Assembly: GCF_002803155.1 (NCBI RefSeq)
Contig: NZ_NNBP01000001.1
Span: 724,355-788,354 of the forward strand
Reading direction: 5' to 3'
Length of the DNA: 64,000 nucleotides
Source: Streptomyces sp. CB02959
Lineage (GTDB): Bacteria; Actinomycetota; Actinomycetes; Streptomycetales; Streptomycetaceae
Both the position numbers and the translations under genes were made by a program. Position 1 is the first letter of the stretch, and each line of letters begins with the position of its first letter. This document shows, one piece after another, positions 56,328-64,000 of this stretch. A model generated the notes under the pieces. That model saw only the letters and a program-made list of their open reading frames with translations, ran no database searches and was not told where the DNA came from.

Positions 56328-56700
56328 CGTCTTCCCCTCCATGGGCGGCCGTTCCGCTCTGGTCCGGCCGGGGTGTCCCCGTGGTGCGCTCGTCCGCGCT
56401 CACGACACGAGAAAAGTACGCCGGAGTTGCCTTCCCGGAACAGAGGTTCCGAACCTCCTCCTCGCCCGAAACCACCAACGAGGGATCGGGCGACACGTTT
56501 CGGCCACCGCGCGCCACCTCAGCCACCCCCGCTCCCCCTCCGGGATTCCCCGGAGTGCCGCCTGTTGTCGCGGTCTTGCTGCCCATGCGGTCCGGTCGTC
56601 GCCCGCACCGTGGTGTGCGGCGGCCGGCCGGCGCCACCACTGTGGCACAACTCGTTGCTCCTGCGAAGACTTTGACGGGAATGCCGACCGCGGACCGGCC
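56328..56700. other. Intergenic region before the pilin gene
   Basis: About 370 bp without a gene; likely the pilin promoter and a long leader. GAGGTTC-C-GAACCTC at 56443-56457 is a perfect palindrome with 7-bp arms, about 115 bp upstream of the pilin start. Reading frames in this stretch have no recognisable product. Confidence 0.5.
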
Positions 56701-57171
56701 TCATCCGGCCGGTCGCCCGGGCCCGTGCACCGGCGCCGCGCCCGAGCAGTCGTAGCCGCCGGAGGGATCGGGCGCGTAGAGCGCCCAGACCCCGAACGCC
56801 TCCAGCAGCAAGGGGAGTACGCCCAAGACGAGGACGGCCAGGGCGAGTCCCGAGGTCCGGGTGGCGCCGCGGTCCCAGCCCCGCCGGACCGCGCCGCGGA
56901 CCAGCGCCGCGTACAGCACCGGCGCGGCGACCCCGCAGGCCAGACCGGCCCATGCGGCGATGTGCATCCGCAAGGACGGGCCGAAGTAGTGGCAGTCGTG
57001 GAAGGTGTCGTGGGCGAAGGCGGTGCCCTGGAGGAGGGCGAGCGCGGTACCGAGGACGACGAGGCCGGGCACGCCGAGGGCGGTCCAGCGGCGCCAGGCC
57101 GCCGGGGGCCGGACCGGGGCGGGTACGGAGGCGGCGGACGGCGCGGACGGTGCGGGGCGGGTCATGCTCAC
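56701..57171 (-). CDS. Small multi-pass membrane protein in the Tad locus
   Basis: 156 residues. GTG 57171 overlaps the TadC stop (GTGA). About four hydrophobic helices: WTALGVPGLVVLGTALALL, MHIAAWAGLACGVAAPVLYA, LALAVLVLGVLPLLLEAF and a short one near the C-terminus. HDTFHDCHYF lies in an outer loop. No family recognised. Its coupling to TadC suggests a role in the pilus machine. Confidence 0.75.
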   Translation of the reverse strand: MSMTRPAPSAPSAASVPAPVRPPAAWRRWTALGVPGLVVLGTALALLQGTAFAHDTFHDCHYFGPSLRMHIAAWAGLACGVAAPVLYAALVRGAVRRGWDRGATRTSGLALAVLVLGVLPLLLEAFGVWALYAPDPSGGYDCSGAAPVHGPGRPAG

Positions 57172-58061
57172 CTGTCCATCAGGGAGCCGAAGTCGGTGCC
57201 GGAGCCGAGGAAGAAACCGGCGATGAGCAGGATCATCGTGGCCGGGACCATGAACGTGGTGACGACCATGGTGGCCTTGGGGACCGCGCGGGCGGCCCGG
57301 CGCCGGGCGTTCTGGGCATCCGTGCGGCGCATGTCGTCCGCGATCTGGATGAGCGTCTCGACGATCGGCGAACCCAGTTCCTCGCCCTGCTGGAGGGCGG
57401 TGACGAACTGCGCGACCTGTTCGGAGTCGTTGCGTTTCCGCAGCTCCTCGAAGGCGGCGCGGCGGCTGACGCCCATGTCCATCTGGCGCAGGGTGATGCG
57501 GAGTTCGTCGGCCCAGGGGCCCTCGTACTTCTCGGCGACCCGGTCCAGCGCCTGGCGGAAGCTCAGGCCGGCGCTCACCACGACGGCCAGCACGTCGAGA
57601 AAGTCCGGAAGCGTGCGCTCGATGGTGTCCTTGCGCTGCCGGACGGCCGCCCAGATGCCCACCTCGGTCCAGAACAGGCCGAACAGCACCATCAGGACGC
57701 CCAGTACGGGCTGCCCCTTCAGGAACATCACCAGCGCGCCGAAGAAGCCCAGGCCGCCGTAGACCGCGCGGCGGGCGGCGTAGCGGTCGACGGTGAGCCC
57801 CCCGGGGTTGCCCGCCAGGTCGATCCGGCGGCGGATCCGCGCCACCCGCTTCTCGCCCATCAGCCGCAGGACGAGCGGGGCGTAGCGCATGCCGGTGCGG
57901 TCCACGGCCGAGCCGACGGCGGTGGTCCGGGTCGCGCCGACCTCCAGGGACAGTGCGAGGTCGGGCGGGAGCCGGGCCTCGCGGCGGTAGAGCGCGATCC
58001 CGCAGCAGATGCCGGCGACCGACAGGGCCAGGGCCAGGGCCAGCACGATTCCGATTGCCAT
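57168..58061 (-). CDS. tadC: Tad pilus inner-membrane platform protein TadC
   Basis: 297 residues from ATG 58061 with AAGGA upstream. A T2SS-F domain is visible: PDFLDVLAVVVSAGLSFRQA, LRITLRQMDMGVSRRAAFEE and the tail TMVVTTFMVPATMILLIAGF, with helices at both ends. It pairs with TadB to form the assembly platform above the TadA ATPase. Confidence 0.93.
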   Translation of the reverse strand: MAIGIVLALALALSVAGICCGIALYRREARLPPDLALSLEVGATRTTAVGSAVDRTGMRYAPLVLRLMGEKRVARIRRRIDLAGNPGGLTVDRYAARRAVYGGLGFFGALVMFLKGQPVLGVLMVLFGLFWTEVGIWAAVRQRKDTIERTLPDFLDVLAVVVSAGLSFRQALDRVAEKYEGPWADELRITLRQMDMGVSRRAAFEELRKRNDSEQVAQFVTALQQGEELGSPIVETLIQIADDMRRTDAQNARRRAARAVPKATMVVTTFMVPATMILLIAGFFLGSGTDFGSLMDR

Positions 58062-58090
58062 CAGTCCTTCTTTGGGCAGCTGACGGACGC

Positions 58091-59038
58091 CTAGACGTCG
58101 ATCTTGGAGAGCCGGCGGATGAGGAAGAAGCCGAGCGCGTAGAGGGCGAAGGCCACCACGACCGCGAGCTGGCCGAGGAAGGACGACGTCATCCGGTCGA
58201 TGGCGCCCGGGGCGATGCGGTTCATCAGCAGCAGGGTGCCGATGCCGAGCAGCGGGACCACGTAGGCGGTCACCAAGACCTGGGAGAGCTGGGTGCGGAC
58301 CTCGCGGCGGGTCTCCTTGCGCTCCTCCAGGGTCTTGGTGAGGTTGCGCAGCGAGCCGACGACGGTGCCGCCGGCGCGGTTGGCGAGGACCAGGGTGCTG
58401 ACCAGGACGACCAGTTCGCGGGAGGGCAGGCGCGCGGCGAGCTCGCCGAGGGCGTCGTCGATGGAGTGGCCGACGGCGAGCTTGTCGGAGACCTTCGCCA
58501 GTTCCTCGCCGGCCGGGGCCTCCAGTTCCTCGGCGGCCATCGCCAGGGCGGTGCGCAGGGCGAGGCCGGCCTGGGTGGCGTTGGCGAGGATCCGGGAGAG
58601 TTCGGGGAGTTGGTTGATGAACCGTTCGATGCGCTTCTGCCGCTGCCAGTTGAGGAAGGCGAACGCCGCCCAGACCGCGATCGCCGCGGCGATCGGCCCG
58701 AAGAACGGGGCGAGGACGGCCTGCGCGGCCACCCACAGTCCGATCACCGTGGCGACCATGTAGACGAAGAACTCGCCGGGGGTGAGGTCGAGTCCGGTGG
58801 CGGTCAGGCGCAGTTCCAGGCGGCGGCCGAAGCGGGTGGAGCGCAGGGTGCGGTCGATGGACGGGAAGCGGCGCCGCCGGCCGGCCACCGGCAGTCCGCG
58901 GGCGTCGTCGAGCCGGTCGACGATGGCCTGGCGCTGGGCGCGCCCGGAGGCGTAGGTGCGGACCCCGGCGACGGCGAGCGCGCCGCAGAGGACGGTGGCG
59001 CCGAGGGCGAGCAGGGCGAGGGTGCTGCCGCCGGTCAT
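58091..59038 (-). CDS. tadB: Tad pilus platform protein TadB
   Basis: 315 residues. An N-terminal helix is followed by GEFFVYMVATVIGLWVAAQA and the T2SS-F core QLPELSRILANATQAGLALR, AAEELEAPAGEELAKVSDKL and RAGGTVVGSLRNLTKTLEER. C-terminal helices VVVAFALYALGFFLI. The start overlaps the TadA stop (ATGA). Confidence 0.93.
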   Translation of the reverse strand: MTGGSTLALLALGATVLCGALAVAGVRTYASGRAQRQAIVDRLDDARGLPVAGRRRRFPSIDRTLRSTRFGRRLELRLTATGLDLTPGEFFVYMVATVIGLWVAAQAVLAPFFGPIAAAIAVWAAFAFLNWQRQKRIERFINQLPELSRILANATQAGLALRTALAMAAEELEAPAGEELAKVSDKLAVGHSIDDALGELAARLPSRELVVLVSTLVLANRAGGTVVGSLRNLTKTLEERKETRREVRTQLSQVLVTAYVVPLLGIGTLLLMNRIAPGAIDRMTSSFLGQLAVVVAFALYALGFFLIRRLSKIDV

Positions 59039-60375
59039 GACGTGGCCTTCCGGGTGGCGAGTTGGTCGTCGGTGGCTGCCACGCCGAAGGCGGGCGGGGT
59101 GGGTTCGCCGGTCATGAAGAGGCGTTCGGCGACCCGGCGGGGCAGCGGGAAGTAGCGGAAGGCGCCGTGCACCACGCGGTCGGCGCCCATCGGTTCGGCC
59201 TCGAAGCGGCAGACCGTCACGATCCGGTAGTCCTCGTGGCCGCGGGAGTCCAGCAGGGCGATCTCGCTGATCCGGCGGGTGCCGTCGGCGTGCCGGGTGA
59301 GTTGGACGAGGCAGTCGACGGCGCTGTTGATCTGGTCGCGCAGCGCCTCGAAGGGGATGGTGACGTCCGACATGGAGGCGAGGGTCTGGAGCCGCATCAG
59401 GGCGTCCTCGGCGCTGTTGGCGTGGACGGTGGCGAGCGAGCCGTCGTGGCCGGTGGACATCGCCTGGAGCATGTCGAGGGTCTCGCCGCCGCGGACCTCG
59501 CCGACGATGATCCGGTCGGGGCGCATCCGCAGGGAGTTGCGGACCAGGTCGCGGATGGTGATCCGGCCCTTGCCCTCGACGTTGGGCGGGCGGGATTCGA
59601 GCCGGATGACGTGGGTCTGCTGGAGCTGGAGTTCGGCGGCGTCCTCGACGGTGATGATCCGCTCGCCGTCCGGGATCAGCCCGGAGAGGGCGTTGAGGAG
59701 GGTGGTCTTGCCGGCTCCGGTGGCGCCGGAGACCACCACGTTGAACTTGGCGCGCACCAGCCCCGCCAGCAGCATCAGCATCTGCTCGTCGAGGGTGCCG
59801 ATGCCGATGAGCTCGGCGAGGGTGTAGGCGCGCGGGAAGCGGCGGATGGTGAGGGTGGCGCCGTTGAGGGCCAGCGGCGGGATGATGACGTTGACGCGTT
59901 CGCCGGTGGGCAGGCGGGCGTCGACCATCGGGTTGGACTCGTCCACCCGGCGGTTGACGGTGGAGACGATCCGCTCGATGGTCTGCATGAGCTGCTCGTG
60001 GGAGGCGAAGCGGACGGGCACCAGCTCGACCCGGCCGTGCCGTTCGACGTAGACCTGGTCGGGGCCGTTGACCATGATCTCGGTGATCGAGGCGTCCTCC
60101 AGGAGCGGTTCGAGCACGCCGAGACCGAGCGCCTCGTCGACCACCCGGCGGATGAGCTGGGCGCGTTCGGCGGTGGACAGGACCGGGCCCTCGCGGCTGA
60201 TGATGTGCCCCAGGACGCGTTCCAGCCGGGAGCGGCGCTCGGCGGCGGACAGCGAGGACATCTCGGCGAGGTCGATCTCCTCCAGCAGCTTGGCGCGGTA
60301 GACGGCGACCAGGTGGCCGTCCTGGCGGTCCCCGCCGGCCGGTTCGGGTGCGACGATCCGGGCTTTCAGGCTCAT
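59035..60375 (-). CDS. tadA: Tad pilus assembly ATPase TadA (CpaF)
   Basis: 446 residues. Walker A SGATGAGKTT at about 216-225, the Asp box GERIITVEDAAEL, Walker B RPDRIIVGEVRGGETL, and the His box TGHDGSLATVHANS. This is the secretion ATPase that powers pilus extension. The stop codon overlaps tadB (ATGA) and the start overlaps the first TadE-like gene. Confidence 0.96.
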   Translation of the reverse strand: MSLKARIVAPEPAGGDRQDGHLVAVYRAKLLEEIDLAEMSSLSAAERRSRLERVLGHIISREGPVLSTAERAQLIRRVVDEALGLGVLEPLLEDASITEIMVNGPDQVYVERHGRVELVPVRFASHEQLMQTIERIVSTVNRRVDESNPMVDARLPTGERVNVIIPPLALNGATLTIRRFPRAYTLAELIGIGTLDEQMLMLLAGLVRAKFNVVVSGATGAGKTTLLNALSGLIPDGERIITVEDAAELQLQQTHVIRLESRPPNVEGKGRITIRDLVRNSLRMRPDRIIVGEVRGGETLDMLQAMSTGHDGSLATVHANSAEDALMRLQTLASMSDVTIPFEALRDQINSAVDCLVQLTRHADGTRRISEIALLDSRGHEDYRIVTVCRFEAEPMGADRVVHGAFRYFPLPRRVAERLFMTGEPTPPAFGVAATDDQLATRKATS

Positions 60376-60788
60376 CGCGGTGGTGCTCCTTCGGGGCGGG
60401 GCATGGTGGCGCTGCGGCGCGCGGAGCCGAAGTCCGCGCCGGGGACGATCGAGGGGATCTGCACGGTCGCGGTGGCGCTGACGCTGTCGCCGGAGCCGCC
60501 GACGGTGATCGAGGCGTGGTCGGCGACCCAGCCGCTGATCGCGGCCCGGCCGGCGGTCTGCGGATCGGTCTCCTGGTCGGCGCGGTCCATCGAGGCGGTG
60601 CGGGCCGCGGCGCGGGCGGCGGTGCCGGCCTGCTGGACGGCGTAGGCGGCCAGGCCCAGTTGGACGGCGGCGAGGGCGACGACCAGCAGGACCGGGAGGA
60701 TGCCGAGGAACTCCAGGGAGGCGGAGCCGCGGTCGGCGCCGCGGGCGCGCCGGCGGTTCCGGCCGGGGGTGGGGGGCCGCAGGGTCAT
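60372..60788 (-). CDS. TadE-like pseudopilin 1
   Basis: 138 residues. ADRGSASLEFLGILPVLLVV gives a cleavage site after Gly with Glu +5 and Phe +6, as in TadE pseudopilins. The outer part includes [16 protein letters not shown] and ATATVQIPSIVPG. Its start overlaps the next gene's stop (ATGA). Confidence 0.92.
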   Translation of the reverse strand: MTLRPPTPGRNRRRARGADRGSASLEFLGILPVLLVVALAAVQLGLAAYAVQQAGTAARAAARTASMDRADQETDPQTAGRAAISGWVADHASITVGGSGDSVSATATVQIPSIVPGADFGSARRSATMPRPEGAPPR

Positions 60789-61189
60789 CGGTCGCGTGCC
60801 TCCTTGGCGGCGCCGGCGGTGCCGGTGACCGTCCACGGGAGGTCGCCGGCGCCGGGGAAGAGCACCGGGACCTTGATCCGGACCGTGGCCGTCCACAGTC
60901 CCGTGCCGGTGGTGCAGGCGGTGGTGGCGCCGCCCTGCCAGGCGCGGGGCAGCTGGTGGGCGGCGGCGGTGCGGCAGGCGCCGGCGCCGCCGTCCTCGGT
61001 GGCGGTGGCGGCCCGCGCGCCCCGGTCGGCGGCGTGCGCGGCCAGTGCGTAGGTGTAGCCGGTCAGCGCGCACTGCCAGAGCAGGGCGAGGACGACGAGG
61101 ATCAGCGGGAGGAGTCCGAGGAACTCGACCGAGACCTGGCCGCGGTCGCGGTCGCCCGGTGCCCGGCCGGGCCCTGCGGGACGCCGCAT
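60785..61189 (-). CDS. TadE-like pseudopilin 2
   Basis: 134 residues. DRDRGQVSVEFLGLLPLILV has the same G-x4-E-F cleavage pattern, followed by HAADRGARAATATEDGGAGA and a domain with TVRIKVPVLFPG. It is a paralogue of pseudopilin 1, in the same unit. Confidence 0.92.
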   Translation of the reverse strand: MRRPAGPGRAPGDRDRGQVSVEFLGLLPLILVVLALLWQCALTGYTYALAAHAADRGARAATATEDGGAGACRTAAAHQLPRAWQGGATTACTTGTGLWTATVRIKVPVLFPGAGDLPWTVTGTAGAAKEARDR

Positions 61190-61192
61190 CGC

Positions 61193-63388
61193 TCAGCCCT
61201 CCTCGTAGGGCCCGGCCGGGTCGAACGGGCCGGTGCCGCCGGATCCGGTCGGGGCGCCGAACCGGGCGCCGAACCGGCCGCCGGCGCCGGTGCCGGACCC
61301 CGGTGCCGCCCCCGGGCCCGTACCCTGCCCCGTCCCGGGGACGGGGGCCGCCCCGGTGGTGAGGGCCTTGCGTTTGCGCCCGGTGAGCATGGGGCGGCTG
61401 CGGTGGCCGCCGCGGCCGGGCCGGGCGGCCGGTGCGCCGGCCAGGCCCAGTTCGCCGGCGAGTTCCCACAGGGCGGCGCGGACGGTGGAGCGGGCGTCCA
61501 GGTCCTGCATGCGGCCCGCGTCGACGCAGGGCTGGAGTTCCTTGAACGCGGCGGGGACCGGGGTCCGGGCGACATGGGTGCCGGTGGCCTTGGCGACCAG
61601 CGACGGCTGGATCTCGGTGTGGCGGGTGAGGCGGTTGACGACGGTGGTGGTGTCCTCGGCCTTGCGGATCCGGAGCCGGTCCCAGAGCCGCACCTGGCGT
61701 TTGGCGGCGCGGACGCAGACCACGTCCGGGGTGGTCACCAGCAGGGCCACGTCGGCGAGTTCGACGGCGGCGGCGTTGGCGGACTGCATCTGGGAGCCGC
61801 AGTCCACGATCACCACGTCGTAGCGGGAGCGCAGGGCGGTGACGATCTGGCGGGCCGCGCGATCGTCGACCTCCTCGCCGCGTTCGCCCTCCTCCGGGGC
61901 GAGCAGCAGGCCGAGGCCGGTGTGGTGGGCGTGCACCGCGTCCTGGAGGACCCGGGCGGAGATGTCCTGGATCCCGGCGAGGTCCACGACCGAGCGGCGG
62001 AACTGGACGTCCAGGTAGGAGCCGATGTCGCCGGACTGGAGATCGAGGTCGACCAGCGCGACCCGGCGGCCGGCGGCCTTGGCGGCGAGCGCCAGGTGGA
62101 CGGCGGTGACGGTGGTGCCGACGCCGCCCTTGGCGCCGGTGACGGTGACCAGGGTGCCGGTCGGCGCGGGCAGTGCGTCCTGGTTGCCCCCCAGGTGGAC
62201 GCGGACCCCGGCCGCCCACTGGGCCGCGGCCTGCACCCGGGCGGCCAGTTCGTCGTAGCCCAGGGGCAGGGCGACGATGCCGCGGGCGCCGGCGTCCATC
62301 GCGGCGGAGAAGAGGGCGGGGCCGGCGTCGGCGGTGATCAGGACGACGCCGACGGCCGGGAAGCGGAGCGCCACTTCGCGGATCAGTTCCAGTGCCGGGA
62401 CCGGGCCGATCCGCTCGTGGACCAGGACGACCTCGGGGAGTGCCCGGACGGCGGCGGCCGGTGCGCCGGCGGCGGGTCCGGCGGGTGCCGACGGTGTCGC
62501 GCCGGGCTGTCCGGCGGCGCCGGCGAGGGCGTTGAGCAGCGCGGTGGCGTCGGCGACGGCGGGCGCCGGTTCGGCGTCCGGCATCTGGTCGAGGAGCGCG
62601 GCCAGGGTCCGGGCGGCGTCCGGGTCGCCGACTGCCGGGAGGATGCGGATGGTCACCTGGGCCTCCGGGTCACTTGTCGCCTCGAGGGTGTAGGTGCGCT
62701 CGCCCGGCGGGATGGTGGTACGGGTGCCGGGGGCGAGCAGGGCGAGCCGTACGTGGGAGGCGAACGACTCGGCGTAGGCGACCCGTTGGGCGTCCTGGGT
62801 GTCCAGGGCGAAGGTGATCGGGACGGCCTGGCCGGGCTGGCGGCTGGTGGCGCCGGTGCTGCCGGGGTCCTTGGCCTCCAGGGGGGACAGCTTGCCGACG
62901 TCGATGACCTGGGCGCCCGCGACGATGACCTTGGAGACCGGCTTGTCCTCGGGGCGGCGGCCGTCGAAGGTGGCGAAGATGTTGACGCGGGAGCCGGGGT
63001 TGATCTTGCCGGCCACGCCGGTGGCGGCGTCGATCATGATGGCGATCTCCTGCTGGCCGGGCTGGAGCGCCGGCCGGTCGACGACCATGTCGTCCTGGAG
63101 CAGCGAGCCCTTCCTCAGCGGGGTCACCGCGATCTTGCCGCTGACCCTGTCCAGGTCGGTCACGGCGGTGGGCGGCAGCCAACGCTCGGGGATCCTCACC
63201 TCTTCGAACTGCCCGGGATCCAGCGTTTTATAGGCCGCGACATCCGTTTTGAGCCGGTAGGCGGTCCGTTCCGGTCCGACCTTGGACTCGACGTTCCGGA
63301 TCACCGACAGCACGCCGATGAAGGCGCCGACCGCACACAGGACGGACAGGAGCAGCAGGATCACTCCGCGGCGCTGGCGTGAGTTCAT
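61193..63388 (-). CDS. Fused CpaB (SAF-domain)/CpaE (TadZ-type ATPase) pilus assembly protein
   Basis: 731 residues in one uninterrupted frame. Residues 1-244 are CpaB/RcpC: an N-terminal helix (GVILLLLSVLCAVGAFIGV), then a SAF-like domain (YKTLDPGQFEEVRIPERWLP, GKINPGSRVNIFATFDG). Residues 245-731 are CpaE/TadZ: a receiver-like part (RILPAVGDPDAARTLAALLD) and a MinD-like ATPase with deviant Walker A TGAKGGVGTT, VALVDLDLQSGDIGSYLD and DVVIVDCGS. The C-terminus (about 680-731) is Gly/Pro low complexity. At the junction, GGAGG lies 5 bp before a GTG (62656), which would start a separate CpaE; a TGA in another frame (62670-62672) would end CpaB. The fusion may be recent, through a frameshift, or a sequencing effect. 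Confidence 0.9.
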   Translation of the reverse strand: MNSRQRRGVILLLLSVLCAVGAFIGVLSVIRNVESKVGPERTAYRLKTDVAAYKTLDPGQFEEVRIPERWLPPTAVTDLDRVSGKIAVTPLRKGSLLQDDMVVDRPALQPGQQEIAIMIDAATGVAGKINPGSRVNIFATFDGRRPEDKPVSKVIVAGAQVIDVGKLSPLEAKDPGSTGATSRQPGQAVPITFALDTQDAQRVAYAESFASHVRLALLAPGTRTTIPPGERTYTLEATSDPEAQVTIRILPAVGDPDAARTLAALLDQMPDAEPAPAVADATALLNALAGAAGQPGATPSAPAGPAAGAPAAAVRALPEVVLVHERIGPVPALELIREVALRFPAVGVVLITADAGPALFSAAMDAGARGIVALPLGYDELAARVQAAAQWAAGVRVHLGGNQDALPAPTGTLVTVTGAKGGVGTTVTAVHLALAAKAAGRRVALVDLDLQSGDIGSYLDVQFRRSVVDLAGIQDISARVLQDAVHAHHTGLGLLLAPEEGERGEEVDDRAARQIVTALRSRYDVVIVDCGSQMQSANAAAVELADVALLVTTPDVVCVRAAKRQVRLWDRLRIRKAEDTTTVVNRLTRHTEIQPSLVAKATGTHVARTPVPAAFKELQPCVDAGRMQDLDARSTVRAALWELAGELGLAGAPAARPGRGGHRSRPMLTGRKRKALTTGAAPVPGTGQGTGPGAAPGSGTGAGGRFGARFGAPTGSGGTGPFDPAGPYEEG

Positions 63389-63469
63389 GGGCGGGGGACC
63401 TCGTTCGGGACGGGGGCGGGGCGGTCAGGGCGGGTGGTGGACGGGAACGGGCCGCGGCGCACGGGCGGT

Positions 63470-64000
63470 TCAGCGCACGTGGGCCACCGCCCGCGCGGCG
63501 CCGGGGAGGGTGCGGAGGTCGGGGTGGTCCGGTTGGCCGGGCAGTCCGGGCAGGGCGCGCGGGCCGGGTGGCTGGGGGCCGGTCGGCCGCACTGCCGGAC
63601 CCGTCATCAGGTCCGGTCCGCGGACGTCGAGTTGCCCGGGTCCGCCGCGGCCGCCGGGGGCGCCGCCGCGGACTCCGGTGAGGCCCGTGACGCCGGGGGC
63701 GCCGGTGCCGGGCGGCGCGCCCGCGCCGTGGGGTGCGCCCGTGCCGTACGGGCCGCCGGGGACGTGGGGTGCTCCCGAGCCGTAGGGCGTTCCGGGGGCG
63801 GGTGGTGTGCCCGTGCTGTGGGGGACGCCGGTGCCCTGAGGGGTGCCCGGGCTCTGGGGTGGTTCCGTGACGTGGGGCGCGTCGGCCGGGTCCGGCACCG
63901 GCACGCCGGTGATGCCGACCACCCCGGGGACCCCGGCGGGCGCCACGGGTGACAGGCCGCGCTGCCGCAGCGGCGAGCCGGCCGGGTCGGGCGCGGCGGG
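63470..64000 (-). CDS. Pro/Gly-rich protein at the window edge, partial
   Basis: The frame is open from the right edge of the window to a TGA at 63470-63472; a GTG start at 63946 exists but the frame continues upstream, so the gene is probably truncated. The visible part is almost entirely Pro, Gly, Ala and Thr with near-repeats of GAP and GTGAP, ending LPGAARAVAHVR. It ends 82 bp before the CpaB start, so it is the next gene of the same unit. No fold recognised. Confidence 0.6.
   Translation of the reverse strand, partial: PAAPDPAGSPLRQRGLSPVAPAGVPGVVGITGVPVPDPADAPHVTEPPQSPGTPQGTGVPHSTGTPPAPGTPYGSGAPHVPGGPYGTGAPHGAGAPPGTGAPGVTGLTGVRGGAPGGRGGPGQLDVRGPDLMTGPAVRPTGPQPPGPRALPGLPGQPDHPDLRTLPGAARAVAHVR

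Overview
The window is high-GC actinobacterial DNA, almost certainly from a Streptomyces chromosome. Supporting signs are very G+C-rich third codon positions, frequent GTG starts, a WhiB-family regulator, a SpoIIE/HATPase regulator, one gene carrying the rare leucine codon TTA, class II GlpX, and both fumarase classes. From memory (not checked here), the order ychF - ppgK - ispH - xseA/xseB - DUF4245 - glpX - whiB-like - DUF1707 - class I fumarase - fumC resembles the S. coelicolor SCO506x-SCO504x core region. No rRNA, tRNA, insertion sequence or CRISPR array was recognised.

Layout. 1-8 kb is accessory: a PIG-L deacetylase end, a one-helix membrane protein, a SWIM zinc-finger protein, a secreted papain-like protease with two palindromes in front of it, an unusual sigma factor fused to a CAP/SCP domain, and a frameshifted HATPase gene. 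8-24 kb is conserved housekeeping: YchF, polyphosphate glucokinase, IspH, an APC permease, exonuclease VII, a nitroreductase, GlpX, a WhiB-like regulator, DUF1707, class I and class II fumarases. 24-34 kb holds a DUF402 protein, a TTA-containing methyltransferase, a SpoIIE phosphatase, catalase, a class A PBP and an SPFH/ribbon-helix-helix pair with a perfect palindrome upstream. 34-41 kb holds two tandem ABC ATPase/FtsX-like permease modules with one PadR regulator between them and matching palindromes in front of both units. 41-51 kb holds Uma2, OxyR/AhpC/AhpD, an AI-2E family transporter, a lytic transglycosylase-like protein, PhoH, a cis-prenyltransferase and an aldo/keto reductase. 51-64 kb holds a prepilin peptidase, DUF192, an MFS pump with its TetR regulator (shared operators) and a long minus-strand Tad/Flp pilus locus that runs off the right edge.

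How the parts work together. OxyR, AhpC and AhpD form a peroxide module, and katA adds catalase. The PadR and TetR genes each sit beside an export system and each has a near-matching inverted repeat in front of every promoter it would be expected to control. In the Tad locus, the sorting platform (a fused CpaB-CpaE, TadA, TadB, TadC) and TadE-like pseudopilins are followed by a 54-codon Flp pilin, a TadG-like protein, a lipoprotein and an OmpA-domain protein. The prepilin peptidase 4.5 kb away is the likely processing enzyme. The points most worth following are the CpaB-CpaE fusion, the sigma/zinc-motif/CAP fusion, the paired operators and the 151-bp identical block shared by the two ABC ATPase genes.
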